Positions 28,246-40,563 of a DNA stretch of 53,316 bases are shown one piece after another. A program made the translations under genes and the position numbers. Origin of the DNA: Thorsellia anophelis DSM 18579 (GTDB lineage Bacteria > Pseudomonadota > Gammaproteobacteria > Enterobacterales > Thorselliaceae); assembly GCF_900111395.1 (NCBI RefSeq), contig NZ_FOHV01000016.1:1-53316 (forward strand). Direction: 5' to 3'. Numbering within the stretch: position 1 is the stretch's first letter; every line of letters starts with the position of its first letter. The notes below the pieces were generated by a model. That model saw only the letters and a program-made list of their open reading frames with translations. It made no database searches and was not told the origin of the DNA.

Positions 28246-29322
28246 CTATTTATGTATTTGTGAGCAGACTTGACTTAATAATGCTTCGGTAGTTTCTTGT
28301 GTGATAATGGCATTAATAGGAACATACCACCATGAATCATGAGCGAAATCAAGACACTTCATCGCATCCTTTTCAGTCATTAAAATAGGTAGGGAATTAG
28401 ATTTTATTTGATGATAGGTTAAATCGGTTTCTTTAAATTGATGATGATCTGGAAAGGGAACACACTTATGCAGGTCTACACGATAGTGTTTCAATAAATC
28501 AAAAAAACGATCAGGGAAGCCTATTCCAGCAATTGCAATTACCTCTGTAAAATGAGTAATAGGTATTTGTTCGTTAGTGACTAGATTCACTGCATTTAAA
28601 GGCGATAAATATAAAGCAGCACACATTATCGGGTTTGAAAGGTGTTTTATTTCAACAGAGTTAATTCTTTGTACATCATGGTAAGGTTTAAGGTCGTTTT
28701 TTGATGTGCCATAATTAAATAATAGCGCGTCAACTTGCTTAAGACGATTTGCACGTTCTCTCATTGGGCCTGCAGGAAGCCACCAGCCATTACCAAATTG
28801 TTTATAGGCATCGATTACTACCCATTCAATATCACGTTCAAAGGCGTAGTGTTGTAGGCCATCATCACTTATAATTAATTGTATATTCGGATGGGTATTT
28901 AGCAATAATTCAATCGCTTCTTTTCTATTCGGCGAAATAGCAATCGCAGCTTTCGTTCTCCTATAAATTAAAAATGGTTCATCTCCTGTTTCTATTGCAT
29001 TATTTGTTTCAGTTACTAATAAAGGATAGGAGGGGGCTTTTGAACCATAGCCTCTTGTTATGACACCAACTTCAATCCCTTTTTGCTGAAGTTGTTCAAG
29101 TAACCAGATAACTGTTGGCGTTTTTCCGTTACCACCAACAGTTAAATTGCCTATTACAATAATAGGGACAGGCGAACGATATGTTTTAAAGATTCCGATA
29201 CGATAAAAACAACGCCTAATAAGTACTACAAATCCATACACAAGGCTCAAAGGCCAAAGTAGCCAGAATAAATATCTATTTTCAAACCAAATGTAATGAG
29301 CTAATTTTTGCATGTTATTCAT
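28246..29322 (-). CDS. lpxK: Tetraacyldisaccharide 4'-kinase
   Basis: LpxK phosphorylates the 4' position of the lipid A precursor, making lipid IVA at the inner membrane. The 358-residue product starts with an amphipathic membrane anchor (WFENRYLFWLLWPLSLVYGF, 12-31) followed by the unusual P-loop VIGNLTVGGNGKTP. ITRGYGS, SDDGLQH, LPAGPMRER and FPDHHQF are further signatures. It follows msbA by 30 bases in the order msbA-lpxK seen in E. coli. Confidence 0.96.
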   Translation of the reverse strand: MNNMQKLAHYIWFENRYLFWLLWPLSLVYGFVVLIRRCFYRIGIFKTYRSPVPIIVIGNLTVGGNGKTPTVIWLLEQLQQKGIEVGVITRGYGSKAPSYPLLVTETNNAIETGDEPFLIYRRTKAAIAISPNRKEAIELLLNTHPNIQLIISDDGLQHYAFERDIEWVVIDAYKQFGNGWWLPAGPMRERANRLKQVDALLFNYGTSKNDLKPYHDVQRINSVEIKHLSNPIMCAALYLSPLNAVNLVTNEQIPITHFTEVIAIAGIGFPDRFFDLLKHYRVDLHKCVPFPDHHQFKETDLTYHQIKSNSLPILMTEKDAMKCLDFAHDSWWYVPINAIITQETTEALLSQVCSQIHK

Positions 29323-29352
29323 CTATACAAAGCAACTGTGTCATGATTCATT

Positions 29353-31134
29353 TTATGCATCCCCAAATTGCATACGATGTAACTGAGCATATGCACCTTG
29401 ATGAGTAATGAGTTCATTATGTTTACCTTGTTCAATTATCTGCCCATCTTGCATAACTACGATTAAATCTGCCTTTTCGATAGTTGATAAACGATGGGCT
29501 ATAACAAGGCTAGTTCTATTTTTTTGCAGGGCATCAAGTGCACTTTGTATTGCTCTTTCAGATTCTGTATCGAGTGCCGAAGTTGCTTCATCTAAAATAA
29601 GAATAGGGCAATCGCGTAAAAGTGCTCTTGCGATTGCTATCCTTTGACGTTGGCCTCCGGATAATAAGACGCCATTTTCACCTATCATGGTATCTAATCC
29701 TTCTGGAAACGTATTGATAAATTCCATTGCACTTGCTAGCGTCGCAGCTTTCTCAATTTCTTCTCTAGTGTATTTATCGGATGTAGCGTAAGCAATATTA
29801 TTCGCTATCGTATCATTAAATAGATGGACATGCTGTGAAACAAGTGCAACTTGGTTGCGTAAAGATTTTAATGTAAGGGATGTAATGTCAGCCTCATCTA
29901 AGGTAATACTGCCAATTTCATAATCATAAAAGCGGGTTAATAAACTGACTAAAGTCGACTTTCCAGAACCGGAACGGCCAACTAATGCTACCGTTTGCCC
30001 TGCTTTTATTGAAAAATTAATATTTTCAAGCGCAGGTTTGTCTTTTCCTTGATAGGTAAAGGTAATATCTTTGAAAGTAATATTTCCTTCTGCACGCACT
30101 AATTCAGTTGTGCCAGTATCTTTTTCTGTTTGATTGTCTAATAAGGAAAATAATGTCTGGCAGGCCGCCATACCTTTTTGAAATTGGGCGTTTACGTTAC
30201 TGAGTGATTTAAGAGGTCTCATCAATCCAAACATAGAAGAAAATACGACTGTAAAAGAACCTGGGCTCACACTTTCCATTACGCTAGGGAAGCTTGCGGC
30301 AAAAAGTACAAATGCAAGTGCAAACGATGCAATCAGTTGAATGATAGGATCGGCAATAGCAGTAGCAGCAACCAGTTTAATACTCTGCTGGCGCATATGG
30401 TTGCTTACATTATCAAAGCGGATTTTTTCATTTTCTTGTCCACCGAAAATGAGGACTTCTTTATGTCCTTTTAGCATTTGTTCTGCGCTAGTGGTAACTG
30501 AACCCATAGCATTTTGCATATTCTTGCTGATTTGTCTGAATCTTTTTGAAACAAATCTGATTATGAATGAGACGAAAGGGGCAATTACTATAAGAATGAG
30601 GGAAAGTTGCCAACTAAAATAAAACATCATTGAAAATAGCACAATAATAGAAGCACCTTCTCTTACTATTGTTACCAACGCTCCTGAAGAGGAAGATGCA
30701 ACTTGTTCAGAGTCATAGGTTATTCTTGATAAAAGTGAACCTGTTGATTGCTGATCAAAAAAAGATACGGGCATTTTCATTAAGTGAGCAAATAAATTGC
30801 GCCTCATATTCATAACTACATGACCAGATACCCAGGCTAAACAATAACTAGAAATAAAACCACTTGCACCTCTGATAATCATAATACCAATGATTAATAG
30901 AGGTAGCCAGACAAATAGGCTAGGATCTTTACCAGTAAAACCATTATCAAGTAGAGGTTGTAGCATGGAAATCATCAGCGCATCACCAGCAGCATTAATA
31001 ACTAGCGCTATTGCTGCAATAATAATGCCTATTTTAAAAGGAGCAATTGTTGGCCATAGGCGTTTGAAAGTCTGCCAAGTCGTTAAGTCAGAATCAATTG
31101 ATGTTTGTGTATTGTCAGTATTAAGTTTGCTCAT
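29353..31134 (-). CDS. msbA: Lipid A ABC flippase MsbA
   Basis: MsbA flips lipid A-core across the inner membrane as a homodimer. The protein is a six-helix transporter with ATPase motifs [43 protein letters not shown] and [42 protein letters not shown] is nearly the E. coli sequence. I start at Met18 of the longest frame (ATG 31134, 593 residues) because conservation begins just after it; the upstream 17 codons are hydrophobic and not family-like. Neither start has a strong Shine-Dalgarno. Confidence 0.95.
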   Translation of the reverse strand: MSKLNTDNTQTSIDSDLTTWQTFKRLWPTIAPFKIGIIIAAIALVINAAGDALMISMLQPLLDNGFTGKDPSLFVWLPLLIIGIMIIRGASGFISSYCLAWVSGHVVMNMRRNLFAHLMKMPVSFFDQQSTGSLLSRITYDSEQVASSSSGALVTIVREGASIIVLFSMMFYFSWQLSLILIVIAPFVSFIIRFVSKRFRQISKNMQNAMGSVTTSAEQMLKGHKEVLIFGGQENEKIRFDNVSNHMRQQSIKLVAATAIADPIIQLIASFALAFVLFAASFPSVMESVSPGSFTVVFSSMFGLMRPLKSLSNVNAQFQKGMAACQTLFSLLDNQTEKDTGTTELVRAEGNITFKDITFTYQGKDKPALENINFSIKAGQTVALVGRSGSGKSTLVSLLTRFYDYEIGSITLDEADITSLTLKSLRNQVALVSQHVHLFNDTIANNIAYATSDKYTREEIEKAATLASAMEFINTFPEGLDTMIGENGVLLSGGQRQRIAIARALLRDCPILILDEATSALDTESERAIQSALDALQKNRTSLVIAHRLSTIEKADLIVVMQDGQIIEQGKHNELITHQGAYAQLHRMQFGDA

Positions 31135-31292
31135 GCAATCATCTATGTAAAAGTCAAATAAAGGCATTAAACAATAAAATAGCAAAAGATTTTAGCTAGG
31201 CTACTGTACTGCTTAATGCACCGAATAATATACAATAATATCAGCTGAAATTCATTTTTTGACATTATGCTTACATTAATCGATGGAAGAAG

Positions 31293-31327
31293 CTACATTT
31301 CTAGATTTTAATCGTCTAGAAATGTAG
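31293..31327. terminator. 13-bp stem-loop between asnS and msbA
   Basis: ctacatttctaga (31293-31305) pairs perfectly with 31315-31327 around a 9-base loop. It lies just after the asnS stop and 160 bases before msbA. The T run on the minus-strand exit is weak, so it could be a terminator, a processing site or an operator. Confidence 0.45.
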
Positions 31328-31347
31328 AATAAATTACCTTATTGAGG

Positions 31348-32754
31348 TTAGAAAGAGGCATTGCGTGGTGTACGTGGGAATGGGATCACGTCACGAATAT
31401 TTTGCACTCCCGTTACGTAGGCGACTAAACGTTCGAATCCTAAACCGAATCCAGCATGAGGTACTGTACCATAACGGCGTAAATCTCTATACCACCAATA
31501 ATCTTCTTTATTTAATCCCATTTCAAGAAGGCGTTCATCTAGTTTATCTAAACGCTCTTCACGTTGAGAACCACCTATGATTTCTCCTATGCCAGGTGCT
31601 AAAACATCCATCGCAGCAACGGTTTTTCCATCTTCATTTAAACGCATATAAAATGCTTTGATATCTTTAGGATAATTTTTAACGACTACAGGAGCACAAA
31701 AGTGCTTTTCTGCTAAATACCGTTCGTGTTCAGAAGCTAAATCAATTCCCCATTCTACCGGATTTTCAAAAGGGTGATTGCAATTTTTCAAAATTTCAAT
31801 TGCATCGGTATAATCAACTTGCGCAAAATCAGAAGTAACAAATTTTTCTAATCTAGTGATAGCCTCTTTATCTATTCTATCTGCAAAAAAAGCCATGTCA
31901 TCCGCTCTTTCCTCTAGCACGGCTTTGAAAACATATTTCAGCATGTGTTCAGCAAGTTCAGCAACATCGTCTAAGTTTGCATAAGCAACCTCAGGTTCAA
32001 CCATCCAAAATTCGGCCAAGTGTCTAGTTGTATTCGAGTTTTCAGCTCTAAAGGTAGGTCCAAAGGTGTAGATTTTTGAAAGGGCACATGCATAAGTCTC
32101 ACCATTAAGCTGACCAGAAACGGTCAAAAATGCTTCTTTAGCAAAGAAATCTTTATCAAAATCCACTTTACCATCAGGCGTGCGAGGAAGATTTTCTAAA
32201 TCTAGGGTGGAGACTCTAAACATTTCCCCAGCGCCTTCTGTATCAGCTGCCGTAATGAGAGGTGTAGAAACCCAAATATACCCATTTTCATGATAAAAAC
32301 GATGAATTGCTTGCGATAAACAGTTTCTGACACGCGCAACAGCTCCTATCAAATTAGTACGTGGGCGTAGATGAGCAAATTCACGCAGATATTCAACTGA
32401 GTGTCTTTTAGCCGCCATAGGATAAGTATCTGGATCTTCAACCCAACCTACAACTGAGACATCGGTAGCTGATAATTCAATATTTTGGCCTTCAGCTGGT
32501 GAATCAACTACAGTACCTATGACTTCAACTGAACAGCCAGTTGTCAGGCGAAGTATATCGTTGTCATAATTACTTAAGCTATTAGCTGCGATGACTTGTA
32601 TCGCATCAAAGCAAGAGCCGTCATAGATATTAACAAATGATAGCCCAGCTTTAGAATCGCGACGGGTACGAACCCAGCCACGTACCTTAATTTTACTGCC
32701 AATTTCGGCTTTCCCTTTTAATACATCTACTACAGAATATACTGGTATAGTCAT
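31348..32754 (-). CDS. asnS: Asparaginyl-tRNA synthetase
   Basis: The 468-residue class IIb synthetase (E. coli 466) charges tRNA-Asn. The OB-fold anticodon domain ([15 protein letters not shown]) is followed by class II motif 2 ([22 protein letters not shown] within about 235-260) and motif 3 ([15 protein letters not shown] near the end). [11 protein letters not shown] is the expected C-terminus. The gene appears to be transcribed alone from the hairpin-containing region upstream. Confidence 0.97.
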   Translation of the reverse strand: MTIPVYSVVDVLKGKAEIGSKIKVRGWVRTRRDSKAGLSFVNIYDGSCFDAIQVIAANSLSNYDNDILRLTTGCSVEVIGTVVDSPAEGQNIELSATDVSVVGWVEDPDTYPMAAKRHSVEYLREFAHLRPRTNLIGAVARVRNCLSQAIHRFYHENGYIWVSTPLITAADTEGAGEMFRVSTLDLENLPRTPDGKVDFDKDFFAKEAFLTVSGQLNGETYACALSKIYTFGPTFRAENSNTTRHLAEFWMVEPEVAYANLDDVAELAEHMLKYVFKAVLEERADDMAFFADRIDKEAITRLEKFVTSDFAQVDYTDAIEILKNCNHPFENPVEWGIDLASEHERYLAEKHFCAPVVVKNYPKDIKAFYMRLNEDGKTVAAMDVLAPGIGEIIGGSQREERLDKLDERLLEMGLNKEDYWWYRDLRRYGTVPHAGFGLGFERLVAYVTGVQNIRDVIPFPRTPRNASF

Positions 32755-33211
32755 AAATTCATTCTCTCTTGTCTGACAACGTTCAAAAAATTAGGGATCC
32801 TACATTCATTTAATATAGCAATACTCAATAATGCTTTTTTGATTACTTGAACATCAAAAAAGCAAGATACAAAAAACTGCACGTTTTATTATTTGTTAGA
32901 TCGTGCATTTAATTCATTATTTAAAATATTAGCTAGAAATGGTACAAAAAATTATCGAGTCTAGAGTGACGATTTATACCTAAACTTGATATATTTAATG
33001 CCTAAGCATTTAGCTATAGTGAGTGCTATATTTATTACACATACAGTCAATCTTAACAATTTAAAGCCTATCAGTAAAGTATTTACAAACGATGGCTGTG
33101 TGTATGATAGTACCATTTAAACAATTTAGTGGTAATTTATCCTAAATTTTTATGCTATGACTAAGCAATTTTTTCCTGAAAAAATTCGTACTGACTATGA
33201 ATATTTATTTA
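32755..33211. other. Intergenic region with two tandem hairpins upstream of asnS
   Basis: A 12-bp perfect stem tgcttttttgat/atcaaaaaagca (32832-32843, 32853-32864) and a 6-bp stem tgcacg/cgtgca (32878-32883, 32902-32907) lie 78-153 bases upstream of asnS. They could form a leader or attenuator on the asnS transcript. The T-rich side could also end transcription from the cmo genes. A weak AT-only hairpin is at 33167-33186 just after cmoB. Function unknown. Confidence 0.4.
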
Positions 33212-34222
33212 CTAGGGTTTTTTAGCAATAAACACGGCTCTTAAAGGCGCTGGGTACCCTTCAATTGTTAGGCTTGAATTGTTTGGGTCTAAGAAATCTT
33301 GTAAAGATTCATTTTGCATCCAATCAGTTTTTCTCTGTTCTTCAAAAGTTGTAATCGTTTTATCAACTAGTTGAATTTCTGTGAATCCCATTTTTTCCAG
33401 CCATAGAATAAGCGCATCACATGATGGAATAAAATAGACATTGCTCATTTGAGCATACCTATTATGCGGTACAAGTATTTTTGTAGCATCACCTTCAATA
33501 ACAAGTGTTTCTAGCACTAATTCGCCACCTGAACGTAGTTGATTTTTTAGTTGTAGTAAATGGTCAAGTGCAGAGCGTCTATGATATAAAACCCCCATGG
33601 AAAATACGGTATCGAAAGCATTTAATTCAGGAAGCATCTCAATGCCAATTGGCAGGTGAAAAGCATTAAAAGGGTGGTTTAGTAGTTTTCTTACTGCCAT
33701 GAATTGACATAAAAATAATTCAGTAGGGTCGATGCCAATTGCGGTATGCGCACCTTCACCGAGCATTCTCCAAAGGTGATATCCACTTCCACACCCCACA
33801 TCAAGTACCCATCTATCTTTAAGAGGGGAAATGTGCTGAATTAACCTGTTCCATTTAAAATCAGAACGCCATTCAGTATCGATATCGATCCCATGTAAAG
33901 AAAATGGTCCTTTTCTCCATGGCATCAATGTTTTCAGTTGATGCATTAACCCTTTGATTTGCCCTTCAGAAAGTGGGGTTGTTCCTTTTACACTAACACT
34001 ATCTTTGAATTCGATTTCGTTAGGTTCAATGAGAGGCATATTTTCAATCGCCTTATGCCATTTATAATTTGGTGAATTAAGTAAGGTAGCTGGATTATTT
34101 TGAATCCAAAGTGCTAACTGTGCTGGAAGCGTTTCAAGCCAGTGTGATAAGTGGCTTGAAGCTAAGTGTTGATATAAAGTTTTGTATTGTTGCTCGATTA
34201 GTTGCGTTGTTGTAATGGACAT
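33212..34222 (-). CDS. cmoB: tRNA U34 carboxymethyltransferase
   Basis: CmoB transfers a carboxymethyl group from carboxy-SAM to 5-hydroxyuridine at position 34, giving cmo5U. The 336-residue protein (E. coli 323) has the methyltransferase motif [20 protein letters not shown], the [12 protein letters not shown] motif and [24 protein letters not shown] is a CmoB signature. It lies 54 bases after cmoA, which supplies its cofactor. Confidence 0.96.
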   Translation of the reverse strand: MSITTTQLIEQQYKTLYQHLASSHLSHWLETLPAQLALWIQNNPATLLNSPNYKWHKAIENMPLIEPNEIEFKDSVSVKGTTPLSEGQIKGLMHQLKTLMPWRKGPFSLHGIDIDTEWRSDFKWNRLIQHISPLKDRWVLDVGCGSGYHLWRMLGEGAHTAIGIDPTELFLCQFMAVRKLLNHPFNAFHLPIGIEMLPELNAFDTVFSMGVLYHRRSALDHLLQLKNQLRSGGELVLETLVIEGDATKILVPHNRYAQMSNVYFIPSCDALILWLEKMGFTEIQLVDKTITTFEEQRKTDWMQNESLQDFLDPNNSSLTIEGYPAPLRAVFIAKKP

Positions 34223-34276
34223 GCATTATCCCAAAGAGAAATTAATAATCTAAGATTTAAGAGATTAAATTATGAT

Positions 34277-35484
<1,208 letters not shown>

Positions 35485-36543
35485 GTGGAAGGTACATTAA
35501 TTTTCTGCCAAGATGGCGTATTAAGATTGCAAGCTGATTTTGATGATAAGGAGGCCATCCCACTCGCATTTATCCAAAAATTTGCTCATGCAGAGAATGA
35601 TGACCTTTTCATGTTCGATTATCTTAATCACATTGTACGATGTGAGGAAGGGGTGACCCTTGCAAATATTATGTTTGCAATTGAACCATGGAAGAAATTT
35701 TTATCTAAAATGTTGGGTATTGATCTGGAATCGTATTTAACTGAAATTAGAAAGCCAACTGAAATCGAAAATGATCTTGATTGGATTAGTGTTTCGACTA
35801 TTACGATACTTGCAAAACCAGATAATGTCGTTAACCCAAGCATAGTGGAAAGTGTTGGTGCTATGCTATCGAATTTAGAAGGTCTAGCAAAAGGTTTTTT
35901 TATGGATAGTAGCACAAGGGCACATGGGTATATTAAAGACGATCCGAATGCATATGCAATTGATTGTAATATTCAGTCACTTAAAAATTTACCAGTTTAT
36001 ATTGATGATTTTCATTACTTACTTGATTATCAAAATGAAGAAAGTAAATCACATTTATTCAATCAGCGTTACAGTGGTGTAAAAAAACATGCAATAAATG
36101 GTAACTATATTGAAATTGTTCAATCGTGTAAGCTAAAAACATTTTTGGAAGGGTTATTCAAAAAAGGTCTATATTATCCTACACCTGAAATTTCAGCTTT
36201 AGAAAATGCTAAACTAGATGCGATAAGTGAATCGTTGAATGATATAGACTATGAGCAAAATTTACCGGCTAAAAATAACCTGACTGTAGTAGGGGACAAT
36301 AATAAACCGGAAACTGAAGTAGTGAATATGACTGACAGAATGATTGAGAATTTAATGCAGCAAGATGAATTAAGTGATGTGCTCGAGAGCTTTCTTGAAT
36401 ATTTTGATGAAAGACAAAATGAGTGGGATTCATTAACTGAAGCGTGTCATCAAGATGATGATTACCAAATTCGTATTGGGCAGATAAAGTTTGCAAAAGC
36501 ACCACAAAGAATCTTATTAGACGCTATTTTACCTGAAGAGTAA
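35485..36543 (+). CDS. Unrecognised acidic cytosolic protein, 352 residues
   Basis: I do not recognise this family. The GTG at 35485 is chosen because GGAGG lies five bases before it; a TTG 12 bases earlier would place that site inside the gene. The protein starts MEGTLIFCQDGVLRLQADFDD, lacks signal peptide and membrane segments, is rich in Asp/Glu and Asn, and has a central block (WISVSTITILAKPDNVV...GFFMDSSTRAHGYIKDDPNAYAIDC). The last 100 residues look helical, with LMQQDELSDVLESFLEYFDERQNEWDS. Codon use looks native. It is convergent with yecN and transcribed alone. Confidence 0.8.
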   Translation: MEGTLIFCQDGVLRLQADFDDKEAIPLAFIQKFAHAENDDLFMFDYLNHIVRCEEGVTLANIMFAIEPWKKFLSKMLGIDLESYLTEIRKPTEIENDLDWISVSTITILAKPDNVVNPSIVESVGAMLSNLEGLAKGFFMDSSTRAHGYIKDDPNAYAIDCNIQSLKNLPVYIDDFHYLLDYQNEESKSHLFNQRYSGVKKHAINGNYIEIVQSCKLKTFLEGLFKKGLYYPTPEISALENAKLDAISESLNDIDYEQNLPAKNNLTVVGDNNKPETEVVNMTDRMIENLMQQDELSDVLESFLEYFDERQNEWDSLTEACHQDDDYQIRIGQIKFAKAPQRILLDAILPEE

Positions 36544-36578
36544 TTTGAATTATTTGAAATTTTTAGTTGAATCGACTT

Positions 36579-36600
36579 TAAGAGCATTTACTAGCTCTTA
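36579..36600. terminator. Weak bidirectional terminator between convergent genes
   Basis: taagagc (36579-36585) pairs with gctctta (36594-36600) around an 8-base loop, between two genes that end toward each other. A-rich and T-rich flanks are short. Confidence 0.4.
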
Positions 36601-36612
36601 CTCAGTTTAGTG

Positions 36613-37017
36613 TTAATTGGTATATTCACTTGGGTAAAGCATATCCCAAGGAAGATAGTACAAATTAAATATAATCATGATGAGTAATGAGCTGAATGTG
36701 AGCGTCATGCCAAGTTTTCTAAAGTAAAAATCATGTTGCTTTAAACCATAAGCATGCATTAATCTGCCAGCTATAAGTGAAATGCCTGAAACGTGCAACA
36801 TCCAATTGACAGCGCCATTCATTTCCATCATTAGCATCAATAAGCATGCAATTGGCATATATTCAACAGCATAACGATAAATTCGAAGTGCAATTTGCAA
36901 TTCGTAAAATCCACCGTCTCCATGCCAGACACCATATTGCGTACGCAGTTTAATCACGTCATACGCAAGTTTAAGTATCAGTAAAGCAGTTATTGCAACA
37001 TAAAGGGCACTTAGCAT
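36613..37017 (-). CDS. yecN: MAPEG-family inner-membrane protein YecN
   Basis: The 134-residue protein has four transmembrane helices and closely follows E. coli YecN (SALYV..., GDGGFYELQIALRIYRYAVEY, LLMLMMEMNGAVNWMLHVSGISLIAGRLMHAYG). MAPEG proteins include glutathione-dependent membrane enzymes, but the activity of YecN is not established. In E. coli yecN sits next to cmoA-cmoB; here one unrelated gene separates them. Confidence 0.92.
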   Translation of the reverse strand: MLSALYVAITALLILKLAYDVIKLRTQYGVWHGDGGFYELQIALRIYRYAVEYMPIACLLMLMMEMNGAVNWMLHVSGISLIAGRLMHAYGLKQHDFYFRKLGMTLTFSSLLIMIIFNLYYLPWDMLYPSEYTN

Positions 37018-37094
37018 TTTAACGCTCCTAATTTTTTGGTAGAGTATATTCTATCAGATTTCCGTATTTAATTAGAAAAACTTTGGAGAAATTT

Positions 37095-38210
37095 ATGATT
37101 ATTGGGGTACCTAAAGAAATTAAAAACCATGAGTATAGAGTCGGACTAATACCTAGTGGAGTAAAAGAACTCGTTAAATTAGGTCATCAAGTTATAATAC
37201 AATCAAACGCGGGTGCCGAAATTGGAATTTTTGATGAAGATTACGTTGAAGCGGGTGCAATAATTGCTATAAATGCACAGGAAGTCTATTCTAAAGCATC
37301 GCTAATTGTTAAGGTGAAAGAGCCATTGGCAAGCGAAAGAGCTTTTATTCATTCAGGCCATACTTTATTTACTTATTTGCATCTGGCAGCAGATGAATTA
37401 CAAACTCAAGATCTTATAAATAGTAATGCAATTTGTATTGCTTATGAAACAGTTACTGATCAATATGGTATGTTACCTCTTTTATCTCCAATGTCGGAAA
37501 TTGCAGGCAGAATGGCTGTCCAAGCAGGCGCAACAACCCTCCATAAATCAAATGGAGGAAGTGGTGTTTTATTATCTGGTGTACCAGGTGTTGCTGCTGG
37601 TAATGTAGTTATTTTAGGTGGTGGAAGTGTAGGCAGTAATGCTGCCCGTATGGCTGTTGGTATGGGGGCTAATGTTACTTTATTTGATAAAAATATTGCT
37701 GTACTACGCCGTTTAGATAATGAATATCAAGGTCGTATTGATCTTGTATATGCAACTGAACAATGCATCGCTGATGCATTAAAGCATGCAGATCTAGTGA
37801 TTGGAGCTGTTTTAGTGCCAGGTGGAGCTGCCCCTAAGGTTGTGACAAAAAATATGTTAAAACACATGAAACCTGGTTCAGTAATGGTGGATGTAGCAAT
37901 CGATCAAGGAGGGTGTTTTGAGACATCAGTGCCGACAACTCATGATGAACCTACTTACAGTGTCGAGGGTGTTGTACACTATTGTGTTGGTAATATGCCG
38001 AGTGCTGTAGCTAGAACTGCTGCTTTTGCACTTTGTAATGCTACACTTCCTTTTGTTCAGCAGCTAGCTCAATTAGGAACCAATGAAGCATTAAAACGAT
38101 CTATTCATTTGCAACATGGTGTGAATATTTATAAAGGTAAAATTACTCATGAGGGTGTATCTCAAACATTTAATATGCCACTACATGACTTAATCACTTT
38201 ATTAAACTAA
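37095..38210 (+). CDS. ald: Alanine dehydrogenase
   Basis: The 371-residue enzyme reversibly deaminates L-alanine to pyruvate with NAD+. The N-terminus MIIGVPKEIKNHEYRVGLIP, substrate-site lysine in VKVKEPLASE, catalytic His in LFTYLHLAADELQT and Rossmann motif VVILGGGSVGSNAARMAVGMGA are all present. The ATG 37095 follows TTTGGAGAAATTT; the longer TTG-initiated frame includes the Shine-Dalgarno and is rejected. It is divergent from yecN with a 77-base gap. A weak hairpin with T run follows at about 38209-38230. Confidence 0.96.
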   Translation: MIIGVPKEIKNHEYRVGLIPSGVKELVKLGHQVIIQSNAGAEIGIFDEDYVEAGAIIAINAQEVYSKASLIVKVKEPLASERAFIHSGHTLFTYLHLAADELQTQDLINSNAICIAYETVTDQYGMLPLLSPMSEIAGRMAVQAGATTLHKSNGGSGVLLSGVPGVAAGNVVILGGGSVGSNAARMAVGMGANVTLFDKNIAVLRRLDNEYQGRIDLVYATEQCIADALKHADLVIGAVLVPGGAAPKVVTKNMLKHMKPGSVMVDVAIDQGGCFETSVPTTHDEPTYSVEGVVHYCVGNMPSAVARTAAFALCNATLPFVQQLAQLGTNEALKRSIHLQHGVNIYKGKITHEGVSQTFNMPLHDLITLLN

Positions 38211-38665
38211 GCTAATTTAGTAGGCTTTTTGTTATTTCATGTGGGATTGATGAGATTTTTTAGTTTATCCTACATCATTTATTATTCGATATAATTGCAT
38301 AAAAATCCAATAAGATAATTTATTTATGCAGTTAAGGGCCTCAGCCCAGACAAGAGTGACACTCTCGACTCGTGAGAGCTTGGTACCGTTTGATTGCACT
38401 TTATTTTCCAAAATAATCCTTTAATGTGCATTATCTTACAATATTAGTCGAGGGTAATTAAACTGGAAGAATTAATTAAGTTACTTCAATGTGTGCGTAA
38501 AACTTTGTCTTGTAGGGCTGAATCTAAGCAGGGGATATGAAGTAGTTTTATTGAATTGAGGGTGATTAATAATCATCTGCTTTGTTAAACTTAACCAGTT
38601 CAAGCTGAAAATAGCTTGGTCCATCTATTACATAGCTTAAAGTGATCCTGCAAATAATTATAAAT
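38211..38665. other. Intergenic region ald / argG with a GC-rich structured island
   Basis: Most of it is plain AT-rich DNA. The segment 38336-38395 stands out as GC-rich and foldable: gggc-ctca-gccc (38337-38348), then ctctc-gactcgt-gagag inside a caag...cttg clamp (about 38352-38383). It matches no tRNA, riboswitch or sRNA that I recognise. A start-less frame LEELIKLLQCVRKTLSC (about 38463-38513) may be a gene relic. Confidence 0.4.
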
Positions 38666-38693
38666 AATCGCTCAATCATCAAATTGAGCGATT
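38666..38693 (-). terminator. Rho-independent terminator of argG
   Basis: aatcgctcaat (38666-38676) pairs with 38683-38693 around a 6-base loop. The minus-strand exit is ATTTATAATTATTT. It starts about ten bases beyond the argG stop. Confidence 0.75.
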
Positions 38694-38703
38694 AAGTTAT
38701 CAG

Positions 38704-40059
<1,356 letters not shown>

Positions 40060-40180
40060 TTATAAAGTGACTCATGATCTCTCCATTCACTGAGGTAAGT
40101 CATGATGTTTTAATTATTTGTTTAATAAGTTCTAGTAAACCTTAAAATCGAGATAAAATCAATAGTCCATGTAATATAAG

Positions 40181-40194
40181 TGAATATCTATTCA
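40181..40194. promoter_or_regulatory. ARG box (ArgR operator) upstream of argG
   Basis: TGAATATCTATTCA matches the ArgR half-site consensus TGAAT-WWWW-ATTCA except for one C in the spacer. ArgR normally binds two boxes three bases apart; the neighbouring sequence shows at best a degraded second box (about 40201-40216). It indicates arginine-dependent repression of argG. Confidence 0.75.
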
Positions 40195-40510
40195 TTTTTA
40201 TGATTCTTAATAGATGTTTCATATCAAATTAATTAGCTATTCGATAAAATTTATTTATTTGTACTGGTTAACTATTTTAAGAAAATGAATAAGCATGGAT
40301 TTTGAAGTAATTCTGATAGTGTTAGAGAGTAATCCTTAATAAAGTTTTAATATTCATTATCTTGGTGGTTTTAACTTTGTTTTTTTATTTTTATCAAAAA
40401 AATGTTGTGTGATGCTGGTAAAGATATAACTAGCCTAGTGATTCGTTTGTGTAAAAAATGCGAAGTAATTATTTTGCTCTACACGAAGAATAAGTCTTTT
40501 AATCTTAAAC
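40195..40510. other. Rest of the intergenic region argG / cheV
   Basis: AT-rich DNA without a recognised gene or RNA between the ARG box and the cheV terminator. Nothing further is seen. Confidence 0.4.
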
Positions 40511-40514
40511 ATAA

Positions 40515-40541
40515 AAAAAGCACAACATAGTTGTGCTTTTT
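40515..40541 (-). terminator. Rho-independent terminator of cheV
   Basis: A 12-bp stem aaaaagcacaac/gttgtgcttttt (40515-40526, 40530-40541) with a 3-base loop is followed on the minus strand by more T. It lies 23 bases after the cheV stop and could work in both directions. Confidence 0.88.
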
Positions 40542-40563
40542 AGTTTATCTAGTTTTAGATGAC

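Noticed and set aside
31135-31185. Upstream start for msbA giving 17 extra residues
   Set aside because: The extra residues are not like the MsbA N-terminus and have no ribosome site.
38336-38395. tRNA or known riboswitch in the GC-rich island
   Set aside because: No T-loop or acceptor pairing and no match to TPP, cobalamin, lysine, glycine, FMN or c-di-GMP consensus pieces that I know.
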